From Thalassospira sp. HJ (lineage in GTDB: Bacteria > Pseudomonadota > Alphaproteobacteria > Rhodospirillales > Thalassospiraceae): a stretch of 64,000 nt of DNA. A model generated the notes under the pieces. It saw only the letters and a program-made list of their open reading frames with translations, was not told where the DNA came from and ran no database searches. This document shows positions 53,126 through 62,241 of the stretch, in pieces. The translations under genes were made by a program, and so were the position numbers. The stretch spans positions 1 through 64,000 of the forward strand of contig NZ_JYII01000008.1 of NCBI RefSeq assembly GCF_000948415.1, given 5' to 3'. Each line of letters starts with the position of its first letter. The stretch's first letter is position 1.

Positions 53126-53701
53126 TCAGTTCGTCATTTTGACGAGTTCGCCATCAAGGCGCTTAATCTCGGCCTGTAGCAGCGGCACAATATCGGTGCG
53201 CGCGGTGGTGACGATTTCCTGCATATTCTTAAGAGCATTGCGCGCCATGCCGTTGGCATTTTGCTGCATGAACATGATCGTCATCTGCGCTTCGATATCG
53301 GAATAGAACCGACGTACGCCCGTGATGATAGCAGGATCGACTTCAAAGGTGCGTTGGGAATAACGCATGGTTTCCCAAACCATATCATCAAGCTTGTGGC
53401 GCTCGCGCGGGGCGAGGTTTGCCGCATGCCAGGTCATCGGGCCTTCGGGATAGTCGGCAATCCAGGTTTCGACCTTTTCGATATTGTCGACGAACTCTGC
53501 TTCCAACGATCTTTCGAGGTTATAGACATCAGAAGTGCTTTGGTAGCGATCGAAATCTACAGCAATTTCAAAACCGGCAAAGCTTGCCAGATAAACACCG
53601 AGAACGGTTGATGCGAGAATGATGCACTGGGTCAGCCAGAACTCGGTGTTGGGTTGGCCGCTTACGCTAAGAAAGCGGAACGGGGCGAAAAGTCCGCGCA
53701 T
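53126..53701 (-). CDS. Hypothetical membrane-anchored protein
   Basis: 191 residues. One hydrophobic helix (about 22-45, WLTQCIILASTVLGVYLASF) is followed by a helical, probably periplasmic part with two coiled-coil-like stretches (about 55-75 and 130-190). No family is recognised. It is the last gene of a three-gene minus-strand set after the YbjQ and M48-fusion genes, 33 bp from the latter, so a shared role in envelope protein quality control is possible. Confidence 0.75.
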   Translation of the reverse strand: MRGLFAPFRFLSVSGQPNTEFWLTQCIILASTVLGVYLASFAGFEIAVDFDRYQSTSDVYNLERSLEAEFVDNIEKVETWIADYPEGPMTWHAANLAPRERHKLDDMVWETMRYSQRTFEVDPAIITGVRRFYSDIEAQMTIMFMQQNANGMARNALKNMQEIVTTARTDIVPLLQAEIKRLDGELVKMTN

Positions 53702-53734
53702 GGGGTACTGTCCTGTTTTGGTAGAAGCGGAGTT

Positions 53735-55066
53735 CTATTGAAATTCCAGGCTTTGGGCCGGGATTTCGTCGAATTTCTTGAGAAAGTCGTCAAATGCAGT
53801 TTGAAGACTAATGGTCTCGCCGACAGGAAGTTCTTGTTCGCGAGCCATATCGTTGAGCCGTTTGACACGGTCCATCGGATGAGGATGGGTTGAAAGATAA
53901 TCCATCAGACTGTGATCGCCCTGCATGGTTGCCAGCTTTTCAAAGGTACGCGACAGTCCTGCGACATGACCGTATTTGGCCATCAGGATCTTGATGCTCC
54001 AGTCATCGGCATCGAGTTCCTGACTTCGGGAATAGTCCCGATCAGCAAGAAGTTTCGGCCAGCTTGCCGCCCATGTGGTTAGAACTGCGTCGGTTTGAAA
54101 CAGCATGGCTGACAATGCAACCCCAACAACTTCGCGACCCAATCCTTCAAGGTGATCGCGGCCGTTATAGTGGCCGATCTCGTGGCCAAGGATTGCGAGC
54201 AGCTCGTTCTCACTTTCAACCAGTTCAAGCATCCCTACATTCACCAGGATCAAGCCACCCGGCAAGGCGGCGGCATTCGGACTTTCATCGGGGATGATCA
54301 GAACGTCAAAGTCATAGTCCCTTGCCGGACCTATGGCGTCCTTCGGGATGGAATTGATCAGATCGACCAGATAGTTCTCAAACACACTTCGTTGGGAACT
54401 GACACGATGATCCCCAATAAGTTCAGGTTCAAGTTCTGACCAGATGGCGACTTCGTCCTGAACTGAAATGCTGTCTGCTGCCCATTCGACGGCAAGGCCG
54501 CTTGCGGTGTAAATCCCCCAGCAAATCAGAAGGAACGCAACACTGCCAGACGCAAGTTCGGCCAGAAGATTGCGATGGGAAATATTCACTCCGTCATCGG
54601 GCAGGGCACATGGCCTGCCACCGGTCGGGCGATGATCGGTGTAAAGTGCCGTGCCGGAAACGATCACCTCGATCATGCCACGGCCAAGCTCGGCAGAGTC
54701 AAAGCGCAGGCCAATAATGTGACTTGCACCCTTGGCATTGGTGCGAAGGCGCAAGATGGCTTCGCGTTTTGCCCTTGTGACTGTGGCTTCGTGTGCGGCC
54801 AGTCGGCCACCGACAAAAATCCGCAGACGCGCCAAAAGGTTGCGAAAACGGTCCTCAGCAATGACGACCTTGCCGGTCACAAGTTTGCTGTCGCGTAACG
54901 TGATATTGTCGGGAACTGCATCCCCGGAATCAAGATACTGGTGGGGCAACAACGCCTCGTCGAGCTTTAGCGTGCGTTCATGTGCCCCATCGGCCAGACG
55001 GCCGGTGATATAAGCGATTCCGATCAGGATGGTCAGGGCAATTCCCGGAAGAAACAGATCTTCCAT
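53735..55066 (-). CDS. YbjQ-like domain/M48 metallopeptidase fusion
   Basis: 443 residues. It starts with a transmembrane helix (about 5-22). Residues about 45-145 (GKVVIAEDRFRNLLARLRIF, then GGRLAAHEATVTRAKREA and MIEVIVSGTALYTD) resemble the YbjQ/UPF0145 heavy-metal-binding fold. A second membrane helix (about 165-185) precedes an M48 peptidase domain with zinc motif HEIGH (in LAILGHEIGHYNGRDHLEGL) and third ligand Glu in QELDADDWSIK. It is probably an inner-membrane protease with the active site outside or at the membrane. It lies 18 bp after a stand-alone YbjQ gene. The fusion call is by eye. Confidence 0.85.
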   Translation of the reverse strand: MEDLFLPGIALTILIGIAYITGRLADGAHERTLKLDEALLPHQYLDSGDAVPDNITLRDSKLVTGKVVIAEDRFRNLLARLRIFVGGRLAAHEATVTRAKREAILRLRTNAKGASHIIGLRFDSAELGRGMIEVIVSGTALYTDHRPTGGRPCALPDDGVNISHRNLLAELASGSVAFLLICWGIYTASGLAVEWAADSISVQDEVAIWSELEPELIGDHRVSSQRSVFENYLVDLINSIPKDAIGPARDYDFDVLIIPDESPNAAALPGGLILVNVGMLELVESENELLAILGHEIGHYNGRDHLEGLGREVVGVALSAMLFQTDAVLTTWAASWPKLLADRDYSRSQELDADDWSIKILMAKYGHVAGLSRTFEKLATMQGDHSLMDYLSTHPHPMDRVKRLNDMAREQELPVGETISLQTAFDDFLKKFDEIPAQSLEFQ

Positions 55067-55084
55067 GGTTTTGTCCTTGCCCCG

Positions 55085-55429
55085 TTATTTCAGTCTTACA
55101 GCTGTACCATATGCAAAAATTTCCGCTGCCTTATAGGCCACCTGCGAGGTTGCGAAATGCACATCAACCACTGCGTCGGCGTCGAGCTTTTCGGCCTGTG
55201 CCATCAGGCGAGTGGTGGCTTCCTGCTGGGCGTCTTCCAAAAGCCGGGTATAGGAACGCACTTCGCTACCAAACAGGTTTTTTAGCATCGCAAAGATGTC
55301 AAAAAGGAAATTGCGGCTGCGCACGGAACTGCCAAAGACAATGCCGATGTTTTCGCTAATTTCACGACCCGGAATATGGGAAATGGTTACCACCGCCATT
55401 TGGGCGGCAGTCTTGGGGCTATCGGTCAT
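55085..55429 (-). CDS. YbjQ (UPF0145) family protein
   Basis: 114 residues. The pattern ENIGIVFGSSVRSRN, then RLLEDAQQEATTRLMAQAEKLDADAVVDV (cut here) and FAYGTAVRLK at the end, is the YbjQ heavy-metal-binding family, a pentameric beta-rich fold of unknown role. It is the first gene of the set with the YbjQ-M48 fusion and the hypothetical membrane protein. The ATG at 55429 has no strong ribosome site. Confidence 0.88.
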   Translation of the reverse strand: MTDSPKTAAQMAVVTISHIPGREISENIGIVFGSSVRSRNFLFDIFAMLKNLFGSEVRSYTRLLEDAQQEATTRLMAQAEKLDADAVVDVHFATSQVAYKAAEIFAYGTAVRLK

Positions 55430-55688
55430 CTTGTTTGCTCGTATTTTATGTTGTCTTTATTGCCGTGTTTTCACGGTCGCGTGAAATAGACCGGGACAGG
55501 TTTGGTTTTGCAAGTCATTATCAACACGATGTGTCGCGGATAAAACGAAAATCGACCTGAAAACCAGTGTGTTGGCACGTTTCAAAGGCACGCAATTCTG
55601 CCATGCAAGAATGGTGATCTTGGTCGAAACATGGGATATTGCGCATTCCGCAATTGACAGCGCGTGGGGGCAATCCTATTCCAACATC

Positions 55689-57365
55689 ATGACAAACACG
55701 CTTGCCATTGCGATTGCCCAACTGAACCCGATTGTCGGTGATGTCACCGGAAACCGGGACAAGGTTGTGGCTGCCTGGGAAACTGCGGCCGAGAAGGGCG
55801 CGGAGATTGTGCTGTATTCCGAACTGGTTCTGTCGGGCTATCCGCCCGAAGATCTGGTGATGAAGCCGGCCTTCATGCGGCATCTGCATGATGCCGTTCA
55901 GTTTATCTGCGAGCATACGGCGAAGCGTGATAGTGGTCCGGCCTTGCTGTTGACCACACCATGGGAAGTTGAAGGCACGCGTCATAATGCGGTCCTGCTG
56001 ATTGATCAGGGCAAGATTGTTGATGTGCGCGCCAAAAATGATCTGCCTAACTATGGCGTGTTTGATGAAAAGCGCGTCTTTGCCGCCGGCCCGATGCCAA
56101 CCCCGATTTCGTTCAAGGGTGTCACGCTTGGGGTTCCGATCTGCGAGGATGTCTGGACGCCGCATGTGGTTGCCCATCTGGCGGATGCCGGGGCGGAGAT
56201 TTTCCTTGTGCCGAATGGCTCACCGTTTGAAGCCGATAAAAGTGGGCTGCGCCGCAAGCTGATCGAAGATCGTGTGCGCGAAAGCCATGTGCCGATGATC
56301 TATTGCAACGAAGTCGGCGGTCAGGATGAGCTGGTCTTTGACGGCGGATCATTTGGCCTGAATGGCGATGGATCGCTTGCCGTTGCCCTTCCGGCCTTTG
56401 CCGAGGACGTGGTGGTAACCACATGGCAGAAGGCTGATAACGGTAAATGGCGTTGTGGCGATGGTGCGCCAAAGGCGGAATATCCCAACGGGCTTGATGC
56501 GATTTATCAGGCGCTGGTTCTGGGCCTGCGGGATTATGTCAACAAGAACGGGTTCCCCGGTGTCGTGATCGGCATGTCGGGGGGGATCGATAGCGCGCTT
56601 TCGGCTGCTGTTGCGGTTGATGCGCTGGGTGAGGCGCGCGTGCGTCTGGTGATGATGCCATCGCCTTATACCTCGGCCGAGAGCCTTGAGGATGCGGAGC
56701 TGTGCGCAGGTATGCTCAAGACCGGGATTGAAAGTATCAATATCGGTCCGGCCATGGCCGCGTTCGAGCAGATGCTGGCCCCGGCTTTTGAGGGCCGTGA
56801 TGCCGATATCACCGAAGAAAACATTCAGGCCCGTTCGCGCGGGATCATCCTGATGGGGCTTTCAAACAAGTTTGGCCACATGGTGCTGACCACGGGCAAC
56901 AAGTCAGAAATGTCAGTCGGCTATGCCACGCTTTATGGTGACATGTGCGGTGGCTATTCGGTTTTGAAAGACCTTTATAAAACGACCGTGTTCAATTTGT
57001 GCCACTGGCGCAATGAACACAAACCGATGGGCGCGATGGGCCCGGATGGCATGGTGATCCCCGAACGGATCATTACCAAGCCGCCCTCTGCCGAACTTCG
57101 CCCGGATCAGAAAGACGAAGATAGTCTGCCGCCTTATGATGTTCTCGATGATATTCTTCATCAGATGATTGAAGGTGAGCGGTCTGTACGCGATATCGTT
57201 GATAGTGGTCATGACGAGGCAACAGTACGCCGGGTCTGGCGGTTGCTTGATCGGGCGGAATATAAACGCCGTCAGGCACCCCCGGGGGTCAAGATCACCC
57301 CGCGTGCCTTTGGCCGTGACCGTCGCTATCCGATTACCAATGGCTTCACGAACCTTGTTACGTGA
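55689..57365 (+). CDS. nadE: Glutamine-dependent NAD+ synthetase
   Basis: 558 residues from the ATG at 55689 (MTNTLAIAIAQLNPIVGD); the frame extends 40 codons upstream without conserved sequence. The N-terminal nitrilase-type amidase (about 1-260) has the Glu (YSELVLSGYPPEDL), Lys (KNDLPNYGVFDEKR) and Cys (PICEDVW) triad. The C-terminal ATP-pyrophosphatase domain has the SGGIDS loop and GNKSEMSVGYATLYGD. It amidates nicotinate adenine dinucleotide using glutamine-derived ammonia. Its stop overlaps the possible GTG start of gltX by a few bases. Confidence 0.96.
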   Translation: MTNTLAIAIAQLNPIVGDVTGNRDKVVAAWETAAEKGAEIVLYSELVLSGYPPEDLVMKPAFMRHLHDAVQFICEHTAKRDSGPALLLTTPWEVEGTRHNAVLLIDQGKIVDVRAKNDLPNYGVFDEKRVFAAGPMPTPISFKGVTLGVPICEDVWTPHVVAHLADAGAEIFLVPNGSPFEADKSGLRRKLIEDRVRESHVPMIYCNEVGGQDELVFDGGSFGLNGDGSLAVALPAFAEDVVVTTWQKADNGKWRCGDGAPKAEYPNGLDAIYQALVLGLRDYVNKNGFPGVVIGMSGGIDSALSAAVAVDALGEARVRLVMMPSPYTSAESLEDAELCAGMLKTGIESINIGPAMAAFEQMLAPAFEGRDADITEENIQARSRGIILMGLSNKFGHMVLTTGNKSEMSVGYATLYGDMCGGYSVLKDLYKTTVFNLCHWRNEHKPMGAMGPDGMVIPERIITKPPSAELRPDQKDEDSLPPYDVLDDILHQMIEGERSVRDIVDSGHDEATVRRVWRLLDRAEYKRRQAPPGVKITPRAFGRDRRYPITNGFTNLVT

Positions 57366-57379
57366 TTGAAAAGTTTGAA

Positions 57380-58732
57380 ATGACAAAACCTGTTCTGCGA
57401 TTTGCCCCCAGTCCGACCGGGCTTCTTCACGTCGGTAACGCCCGTGTAGCACTGATGAACTGGCTTTATGCCCGGAAATCAGGCGGGAAATTCATCCTGC
57501 GCTTTGACGATACCGATCCGGCGCGTTCCAAAGACGAATATGTCGATGCGATCCGTGAAGACCTGACATGGCTTGGCATCGACTGGGATCAGGAAGAACG
57601 TCAAAGCCTGCGTCTGGACAAATATGACGCAGCAATTGCGGACCTGAAAAAGCGCGAAATGCTGTATCCGTGCTACGAGACCGAAGGTGAGCTGAACTGG
57701 AAGCGCAAGGCCGCCCGCCAGCGCCATCAGCCGTTCATCTATGACCGCAAGGCATTGACCCTTAGCGATGAAGAAATAGCCGCCCTTGAAGCCGAAGGCC
57801 GCAAGCCGCATTGGCGTTTCCTTCTGACCGACGGGTTGGTTGAGTGGGATGACCTGACGCGTGGTGTATGCTCGTTCGATACCGAACACGTGTCTGATCC
57901 GGTTCTGATCCGTGAAGACGGATCGCTGCTTTATATGCTGGGATCAGTCGTTGATGATCTTGAGATGGGTGTTACCCACATCATCCGCGGTGAAGATCAC
58001 GTGACCAATACCGTGTCGCAGATCCTGCTCTATCTCGCGCTTGGCGGGAAACCGGGCGCGCTTGAATTTGCCCACATGCCACTTTTGGCTGGGCCGGGTG
58101 GTTCGCAGCTTTCAAAACGTCTGGGCAGTCTTTCGCTCCGCGAGCTGCGCAATGACGGGTTTGAGGTCGAGGCACTTGTCGGTCTTTTGACCGGCCTTGG
58201 CGCATCGGACAAGATCGAGCCAGCGAACCTTTCGCAGGTGCTTGAGAAGTTCGATCTTGATCATTATGGCCGCTCCACGCCTAAATTTGATCCGGCGGAA
58301 CTGGCAAGCCTCAATGAAAAAGTCATTCACGACATGTCGTTTGAGGCGGCCAAGCCGAAGCTTGAAGCTGCAGGCATGGCGGATGCCGACGAGATGTTCT
58401 GGAATGCGGTGCGTGGCAATTGCTGGCGCGTGGCCGAGGCACTGGAATGGTGGGATGTAATCCACAAAAATGTCATTCCGGAAATCGATGCAGAAGATGC
58501 CGAGTTCCTCAAACAGGCGGCAAGCATGCTGCCTGAAGGCGAGCTTGATGGTACGAGCTGGAAAACCTGGACCACAGCGCTCAAGGATGAAACCGGGCGC
58601 AAGGGCAAGCAGCTTTTCATGCCGCTTCGCAAGGCGCTGACAGCGCGCGAACACGGTCCGGAAATGTCGACGATGCTGGTTCTGATCGGGGCTGAAAAGG
58701 CGCGCGAACGGTTGTGTGGGAAGGCGGTCTAA
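57380..58732 (+). CDS. gltX: Glutamate-tRNA ligase (GltX2-like)
   Basis: 450 residues from the ATG at 57380 (MTKPVLRFAPSPTG); GTG 57362 is an alternative that overlaps nadE. The HIGH motif appears as LHVGNAR, the KMSKS-type loop as QLSKRLG, and the LRFDDTDPARS block is the variant seen in the second alphaproteobacterial GluRS rather than LRIEDTD. It charges tRNA-Glu, and possibly tRNA-Gln for the GatCAB route; no gatCAB is in the window. Co-directional with nadE and cysS. Confidence 0.93.
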   Translation: MTKPVLRFAPSPTGLLHVGNARVALMNWLYARKSGGKFILRFDDTDPARSKDEYVDAIREDLTWLGIDWDQEERQSLRLDKYDAAIADLKKREMLYPCYETEGELNWKRKAARQRHQPFIYDRKALTLSDEEIAALEAEGRKPHWRFLLTDGLVEWDDLTRGVCSFDTEHVSDPVLIREDGSLLYMLGSVVDDLEMGVTHIIRGEDHVTNTVSQILLYLALGGKPGALEFAHMPLLAGPGGSQLSKRLGSLSLRELRNDGFEVEALVGLLTGLGASDKIEPANLSQVLEKFDLDHYGRSTPKFDPAELASLNEKVIHDMSFEAAKPKLEAAGMADADEMFWNAVRGNCWRVAEALEWWDVIHKNVIPEIDAEDAEFLKQAASMLPEGELDGTSWKTWTTALKDETGRKGKQLFMPLRKALTAREHGPEMSTMLVLIGAEKARERLCGKAV

Positions 58733-58799
58733 GCATCTGCTTTGATCGCCGGAAAATGTACGCATTTGACCCGATACCACAGCCAAACGGACGTTTGAA

Positions 58800-60176
58800 A
58801 TGACCAAGACCATTCGTATTTTTGACACGCTGACCCGCGAAAAGCAGGTGTTTGAGCCGATCGATCCCGATCACGTGCGCCTCTATGTCTGCGGCCCGAC
58901 GGTCTATGACTATGCCCATGTCGGCAATGCGCGGCCCGTGGTGGTGTTTGATACGCTGGTACGCGTGTTGCGCCATATCTATCCGAAAGTGACCTACGTT
59001 CGGAACGTCACGGATGTTGATGACAAGATCAACGCGCGCGCCAAGGAAAGTGGTGAGCCGATCTCGGAAATCACCAAGCGCACGCATCAGGCCTATCTCG
59101 ATGATATGGGCGCGCTTAATGCCGCCAAGCCCGATATCGAGCCGCGCGCGACCGAACATATCGCCGAGATGATCGCCATGTGCGAAAGCCTGATCGAACA
59201 GGGCTTTGCCTATGCCGCCGAAGGACACGTGCTGTTTTCGGTCGAGAAGTTCGATGAGTATGGCAAACTGTCGCGCCGTGACCGCAAGGAAATGATTGCG
59301 GGTGCACGTGTTGAAGTCGCGCCCTATAAAAAGGACCCGGCCGATTTCGTTCTGTGGAAACCGTCAAGCGATGACATTCCGGGATGGGATAGCCCGTGGG
59401 GCCGGGGCCGCCCGGGCTGGCATATTGAATGCTCTGCCATGTCGACGCGTTATCTCGGTGAAAACTTTGACATCCATGGCGGTGGTTCGGATCTGGTGTT
59501 CCCGCACCATGAAAATGAACTGGCGCAAAGCTGCTGCGCCAATAAGGGTTCAAGCTACGCCAAATACTGGATGCATAACGGCCATCTGATGGTCGAAGGC
59601 GAAAAGATGTCCAAGTCGCTTGGCAATTTCGTCACCGTGCATGAGCTTTTGGAAAAATGGCCGGGTGAAGCGATCCGTCTGGCGATGATGGGAACCCATT
59701 ATCATCAGCCGATCAACTGGACGGAAGAAAACCTGCGTCAGGCCAAAGAGGCACTTGATCGTTTCTACACGGCGCTTCGTCAGAGTGCAGATGTCACGCC
59801 CGAAGCCATGCCGGTGCCGCGTGCGGTGCTCGATGCGCTGTGTGACGACCTTAATACGCCGCTTGCGATTTCGGAATTCCACAACCTTGTGACCAAATTC
59901 AACAAGGCGGAAAAGAAATTCGAACGCGCGGAAGCCAAGGGTGAAATCCTCGCTGCGGCCAAGCTTCTTGGCATTCTGGAATGCGATCCGGAAGCCTGGT
60001 TTACCGGGTCGGCAGATGAAGACGAGGCCGCCGAAATCGAAGGCCTGATCGCCCAGCGTGCGGACGCCAAGAAGAACAAGGATTTCGCAACAGCCGATAA
60101 GATCCGTGATGACCTTCTGGCACGCGGTATCATCCTTGAAGACTTCAAGGAAGGTACCAGCTGGAAGCGTGTCTAA
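58800..60176 (+). CDS. cysS: Cysteine-tRNA ligase
   Basis: 458 residues. It has [18 protein letters not shown] (zinc Cys and HIGH-like motif), [15 protein letters not shown] with [15 protein letters not shown] block ([11 protein letters not shown]), and [13 protein letters not shown]. All zinc ligands (Cys-Cys-His-Glu) appear intact. It charges tRNA-Cys. It starts 67 bp after gltX and ends at a strong terminator, closing the nadE-gltX-cysS run. Confidence 0.97.
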   Translation: MTKTIRIFDTLTREKQVFEPIDPDHVRLYVCGPTVYDYAHVGNARPVVVFDTLVRVLRHIYPKVTYVRNVTDVDDKINARAKESGEPISEITKRTHQAYLDDMGALNAAKPDIEPRATEHIAEMIAMCESLIEQGFAYAAEGHVLFSVEKFDEYGKLSRRDRKEMIAGARVEVAPYKKDPADFVLWKPSSDDIPGWDSPWGRGRPGWHIECSAMSTRYLGENFDIHGGGSDLVFPHHENELAQSCCANKGSSYAKYWMHNGHLMVEGEKMSKSLGNFVTVHELLEKWPGEAIRLAMMGTHYHQPINWTEENLRQAKEALDRFYTALRQSADVTPEAMPVPRAVLDALCDDLNTPLAISEFHNLVTKFNKAEKKFERAEAKGEILAAAKLLGILECDPEAWFTGSADEDEAAEIEGLIAQRADAKKNKDFATADKIRDDLLARGIILEDFKEGTSWKRV

Positions 60177-60197
60177 GACACGTTGAAATCTTTCCGG

Positions 60198-60236
60198 AAA
60201 GGGACTGCAGGCCAGATGCTTGCAGTCCCTTTTTTT
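60198..60236 (+). terminator. Rho-independent terminator after cysS
   Basis: AAAGGGACTGCA (60198-60209) pairs with TGCAGTCCCTTT (60221-60232) around an 11-nt loop and runs into seven T residues. Confidence 0.93.
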
Positions 60237-60357
60237 GTTCCGGGGCGGGGCAATTTACGTATCAGTACCAAAAGTTGCAGACGGGCAGATTTTTGCCCAA
60301 ATCTTGATGGATCATGTGTGCAGATTGGTCCGAAGCAACGAAAAGGTGCTGTAAGCC

Positions 60358-61326
60358 ATGTCTGAACTTGACCGCCGCAGGTTTTTGAAAGCGTCAGCGT
60401 CGTTTGGCGCACTGGGCGCAATTGGTGCTGTGGGCGCAACCGGCCTGATGGCATCGGGTATGCCTGCCCGCGCGCAGGGTGCCAAAGACGCGGCCTTACC
60501 CGAAGTACTGCAAAAGCAGATCCCGTCAACTGGCGAGGCCATTCCCGCTGTCGGGTTGGGCAGCTGGATCACGTTCAATGTCGGTAATGACATGGAATTG
60601 CGCGATCAGTGTGCGGATGTGATGTCGGCCTTTTTCAAGGCGGGCGGGCGCATGATTGACAGTTCACCTATGTATGGTTCCGCGCAGGATGTGATTGGCT
60701 ATGGCCTTGATGCGCTGGGCGCGCACGACAAGGTGTTCTCGACCGACAAGGTCTGGACATCGGGCGACGGGGCGGATCAGATCGCCGAAACCTCAGATCG
60801 CTGGAAGGTCGAGCAGTTTGATCTTTTGCAGGTTCATAATCTGCTGGGCATCAATGACAATTTACCCCTTCTGTTTCGCATGAAGGATGCCGGGCAGTTG
60901 CGCTATGTCGGTGTGACGACGTCACATGGGCGACGGACCGATGACCTAATGGCTGTGATGAAGAATGAACGGCTTGATTTCGTGCAGGTGACCTATAACC
61001 CGGTTGATCGCAAGGTTGAGGAATATCTACTGCCGATGGCCTATGATCGCGGGATTGCGGTCATTGTTAATCGGCCGTTTCGCGGGGGGAGCCTGACGGA
61101 GCGCCTTGAAGGGCAACCCTTGCCGGAATTTGCCCGCGAGCTTGAAGTCAAAAGCTGGGCGCAGCTGATTTTGAAATATCTGATCGCCCATCCGGCAGTG
61201 ACCTGCCCGATCCCGGCCACGACCAAACCGGCCCATGCGGCGGAAAACATGGCAGCAGCAACCGGGCCGTTGCCCGATGATAAAATGCGCGAACAGATCG
61301 CAGCCGTGATCGGCGTTCTGGTGTGA
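60358..61326 (+). CDS. Tat-exported aldo/keto reductase
   Basis: 322 residues. The N-terminus DRRRFLKASASFGALGAIG is a twin-arginine signal, with cleavage probably near ARAQG (about residue 40). The aldo/keto reductase tetrad is present: Asp (MIDSSPMYG), Tyr in the same block, Lys (FSTDKVW) and His (LLQVHNLLG). An NADPH-dependent enzyme with a Tat signal is exported folded, possibly with its cofactor. The substrate is unknown. It is followed 25 bp later by the DUF6064 gene. Confidence 0.9.
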   Translation: MSELDRRRFLKASASFGALGAIGAVGATGLMASGMPARAQGAKDAALPEVLQKQIPSTGEAIPAVGLGSWITFNVGNDMELRDQCADVMSAFFKAGGRMIDSSPMYGSAQDVIGYGLDALGAHDKVFSTDKVWTSGDGADQIAETSDRWKVEQFDLLQVHNLLGINDNLPLLFRMKDAGQLRYVGVTTSHGRRTDDLMAVMKNERLDFVQVTYNPVDRKVEEYLLPMAYDRGIAVIVNRPFRGGSLTERLEGQPLPEFARELEVKSWAQLILKYLIAHPAVTCPIPATTKPAHAAENMAAATGPLPDDKMREQIAAVIGVLV

Positions 61327-61351
61327 GCAATGCAAATGCGGGGCAACCAGC

Positions 61352-62068
61352 ATGAGTGAATGGTGGGATTACGGACTGGCGGACTTGTTGCTGTTTTCGC
61401 CGCGTGTCTATTACCGGCTGTTTGAAACCATGAACAGCACCTGGTGGCTGGTGGTTGCCAGTGCGGTTGTTGCCGGCCTGATCGCATCGGGCCTGGCACT
61501 GCGGCACGGGTTTCGCGGCAACCGGGTTATTCTGGTGCTGTTGGCGCTGGTTTGGGCGTGGTGTGGGTATGGTTTCCTTTGGCAATATTATCAGCCGATC
61601 AACTGGGCTATTCCCTATCTGTTGCCGGGCTTTGGCCTTCAGGTTGTTTTGTTTGCCATCTTTGCGGCACGGCCATTGCCGCTGCGCTTTGGTTGGCGCG
61701 GCGATCTTTCCAGTTATGTCGGGCTGACACTGGTGGCCTTTGCCCTGATTGCTTATCCGTTTATCGGATTGATCGAAGGGCGCGATTTGCTGCAGGCGGA
61801 ACTGTTTGGCAGCGCGGCCGATCCGACCGCACTTGGCTCCCTGGGGTTTGTGTTGCTGTCGCGCGGGACGTGGCGCTGGGTTCTTTTGCCAGTGCCTTTG
61901 ATCTGGTGCGTGATTTCAGCCGGAACACTTTGGGTGATGGATCAGCAGGTTGCGATAGTGATGCTGGCGGCTGTCTGGATCACGGTTTTCTGCGGCTGGC
62001 TTGATCTTAAAAACGGGGTGACCACCAAGCGCCTGACAGAGGCGGAAATCAGAGACCCGGCGGCCTAG
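61352..62068 (+). CDS. DUF6064 family membrane protein
   Basis: 238 residues with about seven hydrophobic helices. The N-terminus LADLLLFSPRVYYRLFETMN and the Trp/Tyr-rich segment WAWCGYGFLWQYYQPINWAI match DUF6064, a family of unknown function. It is probably co-transcribed with the aldo/keto reductase. A hairpin follows. Confidence 0.78.
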   Translation: MSEWWDYGLADLLLFSPRVYYRLFETMNSTWWLVVASAVVAGLIASGLALRHGFRGNRVILVLLALVWAWCGYGFLWQYYQPINWAIPYLLPGFGLQVVLFAIFAARPLPLRFGWRGDLSSYVGLTLVAFALIAYPFIGLIEGRDLLQAELFGSAADPTALGSLGFVLLSRGTWRWVLLPVPLIWCVISAGTLWVMDQQVAIVMLAAVWITVFCGWLDLKNGVTTKRLTEAEIRDPAA

Positions 62069-62102
62069 GCCAAAAAATTCCCTTCATGGACAAAAAAGTC
62101 TG

Positions 62103-62127
62103 GAAACCACCGTCAATCGGTGGTTTC
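62103..62127 (+). terminator. Probable terminator after the DUF6064 gene
   Basis: GAAACCACCG (62103-62112) pairs with CGGTGGTTTC (62118-62127), a perfect 10-bp stem with a 5-nt loop. The following T-run (GTACTTTTTG) is short and offset. Confidence 0.75.
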
Positions 62128-62241
62128 GTACTTTTTGCTGAAACAAGTCGTTTGTCTGAACCAATCCTGCATCAGGCCAAGACGCAGTGAGCACAGACAA
62201 GAATGACTTTTCGGTAATCCCCAAGCGTGAAAGGGCGAGCC

